In this document: positions 25,886 to 33,533 of the stretch, piece by piece | Layout of the letters: every line of letters begins with the position of its first letter | Numbering within the stretch: position 1 is the stretch's first letter | From: Peptococcaceae bacterium | Lineage (GTDB): Bacteria; Bacillota; UBA994 | Direction: 5' to 3' | NCBI GenBank assembly: GCA_018334055.1 | Contig: JAGXSS010000039.1 | Coordinates: 1 to 64,000 of the forward strand | DNA length: 64,000 nt | The notes under the pieces: model-generated | Told to the model about the DNA's origin: nothing | Database searches by the model: none | What the model saw: only the letters and a program-made list of their open reading frames with translations | Translations under genes and position numbers: made by a program

Positions 25886-26629
25886 ATGGACCAAGGTTGT
25901 GCCTCTCTGCGCCCGGTTTTTCTTCCCGCCGCTCATACTGCCCTTCCCAGCGCGCCTTATATGGCCCACTGGGCAGAATTTATTTGGTTGTTTTTTGTCG
26001 GTCCCAAACTGGACGAACAAGATTTAAAAAGGGAGAAAGCTCTCGTCGAGAGGGCTCGTCACGACCCCGAGGCCTTTGGCGAGCTCTATGAACAAAACTA
26101 CGATCGCATCCTAAACTACGTCGTCCGTCGGACGGCTTCTGTCGAAACTGCCCAAGACATTACCGCCGAAACATTTTATAAGGCTTATAAGAACATTGGC
26201 AAGTTCACTTGGCAAGATGTCCCCTTTCAGGCCTGGTTGTACCGCATTGCCCACAGTGAAATTGGTCTTTGGCACCGCAAGCGCTTCTCTCCTTCAGTCT
26301 CTCTCTCTTTGCTTCAAGAGCAGGGTTTTGACCCCGCTGCCGAACAGGACGTAGAAAAAGAAATACTGGCCGCCGAGGCGGAACTTCTGCGCCATCAGGA
26401 CTTCTTAATTGCGCAAAAACAGCTCGACGCCTTGCCGGAAAAATACCGCGAGGTGCTGTTTTTGCGCTTCTTTGCGGAATTGCCACTGCAAGAAATTGCC
26501 ACCGTCCTCGAAAAGCCCCTCGGGACCGTTAAATCCCTGCTCCATCGCGGCCTCGAGAAGCTGCTGATTATGACCACTGCCGCTAAAAGCAGTGCAACCC
26601 AAAGCTCCAATCGGCATTATAAAGCATAG
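25886..26629 (+). CDS. ECF-type sigma factor, first gene of an RsgI-like regulatory operon
   Basis: A sigma-70-family protein of about 247 aa. Region 2 spans roughly residues 55-115 (FGELYEQNYDRILNYVVRR, DITAETFYKAYKNIGKF) and region 4 spans 180-235 (LPEKYREVLFLRFFAELPLQEIATVLEKPLGTVKSLLHRGLEKL). An N-terminal extension of about 45 residues, with a hydrophobic WAEFIWLFFVG patch, is unusual for ECF factors. ATG 25886 is preferred over GTG 25880 because GGAGGG lies upstream. The next gene, 12 bases on, encodes a membrane protein with an RsgI-type domain, the expected anti-sigma partner. Probable autoregulation is inferred. Confidence 0.9.
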   Translation: MDQGCASLRPVFLPAAHTALPSAPYMAHWAEFIWLFFVGPKLDEQDLKREKALVERARHDPEAFGELYEQNYDRILNYVVRRTASVETAQDITAETFYKAYKNIGKFTWQDVPFQAWLYRIAHSEIGLWHRKRFSPSVSLSLLQEQGFDPAAEQDVEKEILAAEAELLRHQDFLIAQKQLDALPEKYREVLFLRFFAELPLQEIATVLEKPLGTVKSLLHRGLEKLLIMTTAAKSSATQSSNRHYKA

Positions 26630-26641
26630 GGGGTGATGTAG

Positions 26642-27874
26642 ATGGAAAAGTACGATGTCGCCAAACTCGAAAACGCACTGCGCCAGCTTCCTCTGCCTAC
26701 CATCACTACCCCTCTGCACAAGGAAAGGCTGCGCCTGACCTTGCTCGCTGAAGTCGAAGCAACGCGGAAACGCCAACTACCATGGGCGGCTGCGGGTTTT
26801 TGGTACAGCTTTGTTCGTTTTGCCCGTCGCCGCTCCTTGTACTTGGGACTACCATTAGTCGCCGCATTGCTTTGGATAGTGCTTTGGCAGCCACTCTTTG
26901 TTACGCCCCCTACCTTGGCCTATGCCACCCTACAGGCTAACCCCGCCCTAGAGTTGAGCATCGATGCGCGGGGCAGAGTTCTTGAGATTACCCCTCTTAA
27001 CGCACAGGCGGGCTTACTTTTTACCCCACTGGCTTTTCGCCATGTATCCGCCCAAGTTGCGGTGCAGGAGATAATTTCGCGCCTTTACCGCGAAGGTTAT
27101 GTGCAGAGCGGCGGGTCCTTAGCCCTTCTAGTCCACCCCGCTCCCAATATCGACCGGGGACGCATTACTCAGCTGGCGAACGCTCTGCGCAGTAGCGCCG
27201 ACCGCTCTTTAAATGAAATTGCCTCCGGCGCGACACTGAAGGATTTTGTTGTTTCCGGAGCAGTCTCGGCTGAGTATCGCGCCGCCGGTCTCTTACCTCT
27301 CGAAATTGTTATGCTGCTTGATGAAGATTTCGAGGAGGATACAATAATCTCTCTGCTTCGTCTAAGGGAGCAACTAAGTCTAGATGAGACCACGTTTCGG
27401 GCTAGATTCCCGGGCATGGCCAAAATCGTGCGTGAGGCCCAGCGCGAAAATCTACCCCGCGATAAAGTGCTGTACCTTGGGCGTAAGTCTTTAGCCTCTG
27501 AAAAAGATGACGAGGAGGAAAAGGAAGACGACAGGGACGAGGCGGAGGTTGGGCCGCCGCGTTCGCCGCGCTTGCCGCGCGAGAGGCAGGACCAGGGGAG
27601 AAGCGACAAACCCGAAGACCGCGACGATGCAAAACGGGAGCCCCGACAAGAAAAAGATCCCAAGGATAAGGACGAATCAACCCCTCCTGGGCAAAACAGG
27701 CCCCCTCGCTCTGACGATGAAGAGGGGGACGATAGACCTGGCAGACGGGAAGGTGAGCCCCCACGCGGCGACGAAGAGCCTGATTCACCTCGCGGCGACG
27801 AAGAGCCTGATTCACCTCGCGGCGACGGAGAGCCTGACCCAAGGTATGACGAGGAGGATGACCGGAGTGACTAG
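26642..27874 (+). CDS. membrane anti-sigma-like protein with RsgI-type extracytoplasmic domain
   Basis: A 410-residue single-pass protein. Residues 1-62 form a basic, helical cytoplasmic part; a membrane segment follows at about 67-87. From residue 93 there is a domain like the RsgI middle domain: LQANPALELSIDARGRVLEITPLN, then an Ala-rich helix. In RsgI proteins the Asn-Pro bond at this place is the autoproteolysis site; here it is N100-P101. The C-terminal third (from about 285) is low-complexity, acidic and Arg/Pro-rich, including tandem RGDEEPDSP units. By position after an ECF gene it should be its anti-sigma factor, but the N terminus lacks a recognisable RsgI or zinc anti-sigma module. 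Confidence 0.82.
   Translation: MEKYDVAKLENALRQLPLPTITTPLHKERLRLTLLAEVEATRKRQLPWAAAGFWYSFVRFARRRSLYLGLPLVAALLWIVLWQPLFVTPPTLAYATLQANPALELSIDARGRVLEITPLNAQAGLLFTPLAFRHVSAQVAVQEIISRLYREGYVQSGGSLALLVHPAPNIDRGRITQLANALRSSADRSLNEIASGATLKDFVVSGAVSAEYRAAGLLPLEIVMLLDEDFEEDTIISLLRLREQLSLDETTFRARFPGMAKIVREAQRENLPRDKVLYLGRKSLASEKDDEEEKEDDRDEAEVGPPRSPRLPRERQDQGRSDKPEDRDDAKREPRQEKDPKDKDESTPPGQNRPPRSDDEEGDDRPGRREGEPPRGDEEPDSPRGDEEPDSPRGDGEPDPRYDEEDDRSD
27764..27844 (+). repeat. three tandem 27-bp in-frame repeats
   Basis: Two identical units beginning CGCGGCGACGAAGAG (27764-27790, 27791-27817) and a third degenerate copy (27818-27844) encode RGDEEPDSP-type nine-residue repeats near the C terminus of the anti-sigma-like protein. 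Copy number could vary between strains by slippage. Confidence 0.92.
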
Positions 27875-27982
27875 AGAAAATTTCGGTTCCTCCTGCTCTT
27901 TTTGCAACCTTTCTCCGGCTTTGACATTGTAGAGGTAGAAGCAGAGAGTTACTCCGCTTACTTGATGGAAGAGGTGATCCTT

Positions 27983-29242
27983 ATGTTAAGGAAAGGTAGC
28001 ACTAAATTGGTGGCTGTGATCATCGCCGTAGTGGTAATTGTCGCGGGGTATGCGGTACATACTTCCCCACGCGCCTTTGCCCAACTCTCGGTCCAGATTA
28101 ACCCGGAAATCTTGCTGACCCTTGATCGCAATCATAGAGTGCTTAAGGCAGAATTCAAAGGGGTGGAGGATTACCCAGCACTTGCCGATTTAGCTCTAGT
28201 CAATGTGACTGCCGATGAGGCACTGGCCAGCATCGCCACTGCCCTTTCCGCGCTCAACTTGCTGCAAGGCAACCGGGAAGTGATGATTGTCGTCGTCCCG
28301 GCCCGGGGAGTAACTGCCGAGCAAATCGCCCCCTTGGCCAGCTCTGCCGAAAAGAGTATCAGAACCCACCTCCAGGGCCTGCCCACTCAAGTGCCTGTTG
28401 CGGCAGCCTTGCTCGGCACAGAACTCTACGAGGCCTTTAACCGCCGCGCCATACCATTGGCCTCCTTCTCGCGCTTCCTGCGCGACGGCCTTACCGAAGC
28501 ACACTTAGCCGCCATTGTGGCTTTACAGACCGAATTGGCATTAGACGCCACCCTGTTTGCCAAGGAGTTTCGGAGCATCGTCAAGTCCTTCATGGACCTC
28601 CACGAAGTGAGTGCCGACGAAAAAGCGGCCTTGGACTTACTCAAGGTGGCCCTCCAAGCCGACCCTAGCCTACAGTCGGTGTACCATACTGCCTCGGCCC
28701 TCGCTGATATGACTGAGGCAGGTATTGCCCCTCTCCATACCAAGGCACTCCTTGCCCTGCGCCAGAACCTTGACCCGAAAGTCTTTCGCCAAGAGTCGTC
28801 CTCGCTGGCCTCGGCCCTCATTGATATGTATGAGGTGGGGATTAAGCCCGAAATCGGCCTCGCGACCATTGCCGCTGCCATTAAGGCGGACCCATCATTA
28901 GAAGAACTCGACACCATCACCTCGGCCCTAGTTGATCTTATCGAGCGGGGCATTCCGGTGGAAGAAGCGGTTCTTCAGCTAAACGCCGCCATGGTGGCTG
29001 ACCCCACTCTGCAAAACCTCGATTCATTGCTTGGCCTCACGGATGACAGAGGCCGTGGCCAGGGCAGAGGCGACCACGAGGACAGGGCTCGCGACAACAA
29101 GAAGGATGCAGCAGACGACCAAGAAGATGAAGATGAAGATGAAGATGAACAGGAAAAAGAGCGTTACGAGGATAAGGATGAGGACGAACAGGAGGGTCAG
29201 GGGAAAAAGAACAAGCCTAGAGGGAAGAAGACCGGCAACTAA
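27983..29242 (+). CDS. second RsgI-domain protein with helical repeats and acidic tail
   Basis: A 419-residue secreted or anchored protein. Its membrane segment lies at residues 8-25, immediately followed by an RsgI-middle-type domain (LSVQINPEILLTLDRNHRVLKAEF) with the same Asn-Pro pair at 40-41. Residues about 130-350 contain several helical units of about 40 residues (ALADMTEAGIAPLHTKALLAL, ALIDMYEVGIKPEIGLATIAAAI, ALVDLIERGIPVEEAVLQLNAAM). The last 60 residues are a Asp/Glu/Lys tail. There is no cytoplasmic anti-sigma part. I start it at ATG 27983, with AGAGGTG upstream. A sensor or decoy partner of the preceding protein is inferred. Confidence 0.78.
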   Translation: MLRKGSTKLVAVIIAVVVIVAGYAVHTSPRAFAQLSVQINPEILLTLDRNHRVLKAEFKGVEDYPALADLALVNVTADEALASIATALSALNLLQGNREVMIVVVPARGVTAEQIAPLASSAEKSIRTHLQGLPTQVPVAAALLGTELYEAFNRRAIPLASFSRFLRDGLTEAHLAAIVALQTELALDATLFAKEFRSIVKSFMDLHEVSADEKAALDLLKVALQADPSLQSVYHTASALADMTEAGIAPLHTKALLALRQNLDPKVFRQESSSLASALIDMYEVGIKPEIGLATIAAAIKADPSLEELDTITSALVDLIERGIPVEEAVLQLNAAMVADPTLQNLDSLLGLTDDRGRGQGRGDHEDRARDNKKDAADDQEDEDEDEDEQEKERYEDKDEDEQEGQGKKNKPRGKKTGN

Positions 29243-29254
29243 CAACTTCTACAC

Positions 29255-29295
29255 AGAAAAGAGTTACCCCGTCACCAGCGGGGTAACTCTTTTCT
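29255..29295 (+). terminator. terminator of the ECF sigma operon
   Basis: A perfect 16-base inverted repeat AGAAAAGAGTTACCCC/GGGGTAACTCTTTTCT with loop GTCACCAGC follows the stop codon by 12 bases; the 3' arm itself carries the T-run. It closes the three-gene sigma operon. Confidence 0.93.
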
Positions 29296-29551
29296 CATGG
29301 TTAATAGGGAGCTGCTGCCCTTGCCATAGAGAACAAAGGCGCAATATATTGCTAAAACTTAATATAATATTTGCACAGTTCTCGTTGTATAACGCTCTGC
29401 ACGGCATTATACTTTATCTATAGTCATAGGTAGTGCGACTTGGAAATTGCGCAGTAATCAAGGACTAAGGAGGTGTTGCTAGCACCCGCACCCGCACGGC
29501 ACCGGCTCTTTTTGCCATCGAAGGATTTGAATTGAAGGGGGGAGGTTTATT
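29296..29551. other. intergenic region before the substrate-binding-protein fusion
   Basis: About 255 bases without a credible gene. It contains an AT-rich stretch (TTAATATAATATTTGCAC near 29360) that could hold a promoter, and a perfect AAGGAGGTG at 29467-29475 with no good start codon at normal distance. GC-rich CACCCGCACCCGCACGG follows. The true ribosome site of the next gene is GGGGGGAGG directly before its TTG start. Confidence 0.6.
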
Positions 29552-31528
29552 TTGGGTAAACACGTTTTGCTGGTCGTTTCCATACTTTCTTTGCTGGCGG
29601 CGTTGTTCATCGGCATCCCGCCGGTTGTTGCCCAGGGGCCGATACGCGTACTCATTAACGCAAGCCCCTTAGTCTTAGAAGTCGCACCAGTCATTCAAAA
29701 CGGTCGCACGCTCGTTCCTATGCGCGCTATCTTTGAAGCGCTGGGGGCCAGAGTACACTGGGACCAGGCCACCAGCACTGTTACCGCCTACCGGCGCGAG
29801 CGCGCCATAGTCCTTACCATCGGCAGCACCACCGCCTGGGTCAACGGGCCGCCGGTGCAACTGGCAGTTCCGCCGGTCATTGTCGAAGGTCGCACCATGG
29901 TTCCTCTGCGCTTCGTGGCTGAGGCCCTTGGTGCCGAGGTCGCTTGGCAGGACGACCCCCCAACCGTCACTATCACTCACACCCCCTACGTGCCTCCACC
30001 CGTTGGTGGCACCCTAGCGCTCGGATCTATTGCTGACCCGGTGATCTTAAACCCCATCCTCTCCACAGACACCGCCTCGGCGGCCATTCACGGACGCACC
30101 ACCTGGGGCTTAGTACGAAGCGATGTAAACCTCAGTCCCATGAATGCCATCGCCGATCGCTGGACATGGGATCAAACAGCACTGACCTGGCGTTTTTGGT
30201 TGAACCCGAACGTCAGGTGGCATGACGGCACCCCGGTGACTGCTCGCGACGTAAAATTCACTTTCGACACCGTAGCGCATGCCGAATACGACGGCCCTCG
30301 CCGTCCGGCGGTAACTCATGTGCAAGAGATCATCGCGGTCAGCGACCATGTTGTCGATTTTAGAATGCGACAGGTTGACTCCGCCTTCTTATTTAACATC
30401 GGCCTGGGGTTGATTCCACACCACATCTTAGGCCATGTACCGGTGCGGGAGCACCGTGCCCACCCCACGAGCCGTACGCCCATGGGGAACGGCCCCTACC
30501 TTTTTACCCGCTGGGTATCCGGACAATTCGTGGAGCTGACCCGCAACCCAGACTTCTTCCAAGGCGGAGGGAGGCCCTACATTCAGAGCGTTATCACCCG
30601 CACCTACCCGGATATCAATGTCATGCAGGCTGCTTGGGAAAATGGCGACATTGACTGGTTTGGCGCGCTACTCACTGACCACATTGACCGCATCATGCGC
30701 GAACATGCCCAGCGTGCCTACTTTAAAGAGGTGCCAAGCCACGGTTATGACTATGTGAGCTTCAACCTTGAGCATCCCATTCTTAGTGACCGCCGCGTGC
30801 GCGAGGCCCTGGTAGTGGGACTTGACCGCCGGGCCATGGTCGACACTGTCCTCGACCGGCGAGGGCAGGTCATCCACGCTCACCAAGTGCCGACTTCCTG
30901 GGCTACCGGGGCCCAGGGACTGAACCCCTACACTCACAGTGCGGTGCGAGCACGTCAAATGCTCGATGCCGCCGGATGGCGAGTGCCGGCGGGTAGCCGT
31001 GATGGAGTGCGCATGAAGGACGGCCAGCGTTTGACCTTGCGCCTCATGACCAATGCGGGGAATGCCATCCGTGCCGATATCGCCGCCCTCGCCGAAAGCT
31101 ACTGGAAGCGCATCGGGGTAGAATTGGTGGTCGAAATCCTCGAGTGGTCCGTAATGCTCGCCCGTTTTAGTCGGGTGGAGTATGACATGGTGCTCATCGG
31201 TTGGTCTCTTGGGCTTGACCCTAGTGGTTTTTCCTTCTTCCACTCCTCCCAAGCGGTGAGAAATCCAGCCGGCGTTGTGCCAGGGTTTAACCGCGGCCAG
31301 TTCCGTAATGCCGAGGCCGACAGACTGATAGAGGCTGGACGCGCCACCATGGATCTCGCCGAAAGACGGCGCCTCTACCATGAGCTTGACCGCATTTTGA
31401 ATCACGAGCTACCCTATATTTGGATCTTCCAACGCACGGTGGTCACGGCGATCGCCAATCGCGTGCAAGGAGTACAGTGGGGGCCCATCGGTGCTTGGTT
31501 TAGCGAAGCCTGGTTTATAGGGCGGTAA
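29552..31528 (+). CDS. copper-amine-oxidase-stalk/peptide-type ABC substrate-binding protein fusion
   Basis: A 658-residue exported protein. Residues 1-28 form a signal peptide ending VVAQG. Residues about 30-145 contain the CuAO N-terminal-like stalk module (VIQNGRTLVPMRAIFEALGA, then VIVEGRTMVPLRFVAEALGA), common in Clostridia surface proteins. From about 150 a family-5 oligopeptide/dipeptide-binding fold follows: GGTLALGSIADPVILNPILS, NVRWHDGTPVTARDVKFTFDTV, NGPYLFTRW, SFNLEHPILSDRRVREAL. No lipobox is seen, so the stalk probably replaces lipid anchoring. No permease or ATPase genes adjoin it, so the solute is unknown. Start TTG 29552 has GGGGGGAGG upstream. Confidence 0.9.
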   Translation: MGKHVLLVVSILSLLAALFIGIPPVVAQGPIRVLINASPLVLEVAPVIQNGRTLVPMRAIFEALGARVHWDQATSTVTAYRRERAIVLTIGSTTAWVNGPPVQLAVPPVIVEGRTMVPLRFVAEALGAEVAWQDDPPTVTITHTPYVPPPVGGTLALGSIADPVILNPILSTDTASAAIHGRTTWGLVRSDVNLSPMNAIADRWTWDQTALTWRFWLNPNVRWHDGTPVTARDVKFTFDTVAHAEYDGPRRPAVTHVQEIIAVSDHVVDFRMRQVDSAFLFNIGLGLIPHHILGHVPVREHRAHPTSRTPMGNGPYLFTRWVSGQFVELTRNPDFFQGGGRPYIQSVITRTYPDINVMQAAWENGDIDWFGALLTDHIDRIMREHAQRAYFKEVPSHGYDYVSFNLEHPILSDRRVREALVVGLDRRAMVDTVLDRRGQVIHAHQVPTSWATGAQGLNPYTHSAVRARQMLDAAGWRVPAGSRDGVRMKDGQRLTLRLMTNAGNAIRADIAALAESYWKRIGVELVVEILEWSVMLARFSRVEYDMVLIGWSLGLDPSGFSFFHSSQAVRNPAGVVPGFNRGQFRNAEADRLIEAGRATMDLAERRRLYHELDRILNHELPYIWIFQRTVVTAIANRVQGVQWGPIGAWFSEAWFIGR

Positions 31529-31550
31529 TTTAACCTTGCAATTAACAAAA

Positions 31551-31590
31551 TAAAGAAGGCGCCTCGCTTTTTTGCGAGGCGCCTTCTTTA
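31551..31590. terminator. bidirectional terminator between convergent genes
   Basis: A perfect 17-base inverted repeat TAAAGAAGGCGCCTCGC/GCGAGGCGCCTTCTTTA, loop TTTTTT. It ends the plus-strand fusion gene and, from the other side, the encapsulin gene, whose TAA stop forms the last base pairs of the stem. Confidence 0.94.
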
Positions 31591-32424
31591 GCCGAAGACC
31601 ACGATGGCGTCTTTTCTTTTAATCCTAAAGAGGGCCGTCTCGAGCACTCTGAGGCTGTGGTTGAGTCTATCCGGGCCGAGGTAGCCGGTGATCATGTCCT
31701 GTCCGATGACGAGGTCCATGTTTTGCGCCTCACTGCAGACTAGGACCGCACTGTCAGTGCCGAGCACCGCGCTTTGGAACAAATGCCCCTCCACGAGCTT
31801 CCCGACGCGCTCCGATTCCAAGAGCCCGGTATGGGGCTGCACTCTCTGCATCTGTCGATACAGATCAGGGCTGACCACCAGAGCAAAATTACTGACTAGG
31901 CCCTGCCCTAACAATAATTCAATCCCCTGGGCTACATCGATAAAGGCGCTTTCTCCCTCGTTCCAGTTTCCCTTGGCAATGCGGCGCACTCCCGCTGCCG
32001 TCAAGAGCCCCTCATAACCAAGCTCTGGGTTGCCGAGAAAAATGAGCTCGTCTTCCTTCTTGGCGCAGATGGCTGCCGCTCCGATTAGGCTGGACAAGTC
32101 TAAGGGCAAACCATACTGATTGCTATGTTCGAGGTCTCGCCACGCTATTTTTAAATCCTTGTAGACCATAGGTATTTCGACAAAGCAGCGACTCCGAACG
32201 GCTAAGGGGCCGCATTCGTCTTCGCCGAAAAACTCTATTTGCCCACAGTTTGCGGCTGTAAAAGTATCTACGTTGATGCTCTGCACCCCCGCCCCAAGCG
32301 GTCCGTAAAGGCTGATAAAACGCCTCCCCACGAGCACTTGGCGGGCGATTTTAACCACTGTTTCGTCTATTTTCTCCCATTGCTCCGGGGTGAAAGGAGC
32401 ATCCTTGCGCAGTAAGAATTCCAT
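31588..32424 (-). CDS. encapsulin shell protein (family 1)
   Basis: A 278-residue HK97-fold protein that self-assembles into a hollow nanocompartment. Typical family-1 features: LRKDAPFTPEQWEKIDETVVK at the N terminus, VGRRFISLYGPLGAGVQSI, YKDLKIAWRDLEHS, IGAAAICAKKEDELIFLGN and the C-terminal TGYLGPDRLNHSLRVLETALFRI. It lies 13 bases downstream of the gene for an encapsulated ferritin-like cargo, with AGGAGGTG before the ATG, so cargo and shell are made together. The compartment should store iron oxidised by the cargo. No second shell gene is present. Confidence 0.96.
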   Translation of the reverse strand: MEFLLRKDAPFTPEQWEKIDETVVKIARQVLVGRRFISLYGPLGAGVQSINVDTFTAANCGQIEFFGEDECGPLAVRSRCFVEIPMVYKDLKIAWRDLEHSNQYGLPLDLSSLIGAAAICAKKEDELIFLGNPELGYEGLLTAAGVRRIAKGNWNEGESAFIDVAQGIELLLGQGLVSNFALVVSPDLYRQMQRVQPHTGLLESERVGKLVEGHLFQSAVLGTDSAVLVCSEAQNMDLVIGQDMITGYLGPDRLNHSLRVLETALFRIKRKDAIVVFG

Positions 32425-32437
32425 CTCCTACACCTCC

Positions 32438-32782
32438 CTACTCTTTTTTTAGGCTGCCGATGGTTGAACGATTATTAATTGGCATCCCCAGGGCCGTTAA
32501 CATTTCTCTGACTTCGCCTTCGCCCTCGGCAAAGTGCTCGGCCTCCTCGGGGTCTAAGTAGCGCAAGAGGGCCATCAATTCGCCTACATGGACTTTCTCT
32601 TCATCCCTAATGTCACCTATCACCTTTTTAGCTACAGGGTCGTCGGTGGCTAGCACATGGGCGTCATAGACAAATATCGCTTCTAGTTCACCGGCGATGT
32701 TGAGACGAATGGCCTGGATGAGCTCTTCCTTAGCAATTTTCCTGTTGACATTCCCTTGGAATGGGTTGGCAAAATTTGGCAT
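32438..32782 (-). CDS. encapsulated ferritin-like cargo protein
   Basis: A 114-residue EncFtn-type protein: two helices with the ferroxidase ligand pattern (AGELEAIFVYDAH then RDEEKVHVGEL), which forms an iron centre only after dimerisation. The last residues, STIGSLKKE, match the encapsulin targeting peptide (consensus around T-V-G-S-L), which docks the cargo inside the shell. The gene directly precedes the encapsulin gene. Role: iron oxidation inside the nanocompartment, protecting an anaerobe from free Fe(II) and peroxide. Assignment rests on motif, size, tail and neighbour together. Confidence 0.93.
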   Translation of the reverse strand: MPNFANPFQGNVNRKIAKEELIQAIRLNIAGELEAIFVYDAHVLATDDPVAKKVIGDIRDEEKVHVGELMALLRYLDPEEAEHFAEGEGEVREMLTALGMPINNRSTIGSLKKE

Positions 32783-32856
32783 ATTGCACCCTCTTTCTAT
32801 AATTGTCCCACTATTAGTATACCAAAAAATCCCGCTATCATCTATGGCCTTACCAA

Positions 32857-33531
32857 CTAAAACAGCTGCGTCAGTATCACCGCATAAAACATGGCCGGCA
32901 AAAGATTGCCCAGGCGTATTTTCTTGAGCTCCAGAATATTGATGCCAATGGCTAAAATGAGGAGGCCCCCCGTGGCCGACATTTCACGAACGGCGGCGGC
33001 GGTCAACCACGGCGCAATCGTGCCGGCGAGCAAGGTTATGCCCCCTTGGTAGAAAAAGACCGCAACAGCAGAGAAGACTACCCCCACACCCATGGTGGAG
33101 GCAAATACTATCGCCGACACCCCATCGAGCATTGCCTTGGCGAAGAGAGTGGCATGGTTGCCGGTCAAACCGCTTTCAAGGCTTCCGGTTATCGCCATAG
33201 CCCCAACACAGTAAATGAGGCTGGTAGTGACGAAAGCTTGCCCAATTTGACTCTCGCCCCGCATAAACCTCTTCTCTAGCCTTTGGGCGAGACTGTACAG
33301 TCGCCCCTCTATGTCGAGCCACTCCCCGGTCAGCCCTCCGAGGACGAGGCTGCCGATGACAATCAGCGGGTTGCCCGTCTCTAGCGCCTTGGTCAAACCA
33401 ATGAGTATAACGGCCAAACCTAGGCCATGCAGCACTGTCTCTTTGCTCTTTTCGCTAATGCCCCCGCGCAATACCAGCCCGAGCAGAGCTCCCACGGCAA
33501 TGGCCAGAGCATTGACTATTGTCCCTAACAT
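32857..33531 (-). CDS. DUF554 family membrane protein
   Basis: A 224-residue integral membrane protein with about six to seven hydrophobic segments and conserved DUF554 features: GTIVNALAIAVGALLGLVL at the N terminus, GSLVLGGLTGEWLDIE and the C-terminal LLILAIGINILELKKIRLGNLLPA. Function is not established; a transport role has been suggested from structure. It often lies near parB in Firmicutes, as here. The start is two bases after the aminotransferase-like gene's stop, so they are cotranscribed. Confidence 0.9.
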   Translation of the reverse strand: MLGTIVNALAIAVGALLGLVLRGGISEKSKETVLHGLGLAVILIGLTKALETGNPLIVIGSLVLGGLTGEWLDIEGRLYSLAQRLEKRFMRGESQIGQAFVTTSLIYCVGAMAITGSLESGLTGNHATLFAKAMLDGVSAIVFASTMGVGVVFSAVAVFFYQGGITLLAGTIAPWLTAAAVREMSATGGLLILAIGINILELKKIRLGNLLPAMFYAVILTQLF

Positions 33532-33533
33532 TC

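Noticed and set aside
27402-27842. 146-aa minus-strand ORF with repeated ALRRREVNQ units
   Set aside because: The repeats are the antisense reading of the RGDEEPDSP-coding 27-bp repeats, not an independent repeat protein.
27764-27844. Possible CRISPR array at the 27-bp direct repeats
   Set aside because: The copies are directly tandem without spacers and in frame within a coding sequence.
30668-31405. 245-aa minus-strand ORF opposite the substrate-binding fusion
   Set aside because: Antisense shadow; the plus frame has complete domain structure.
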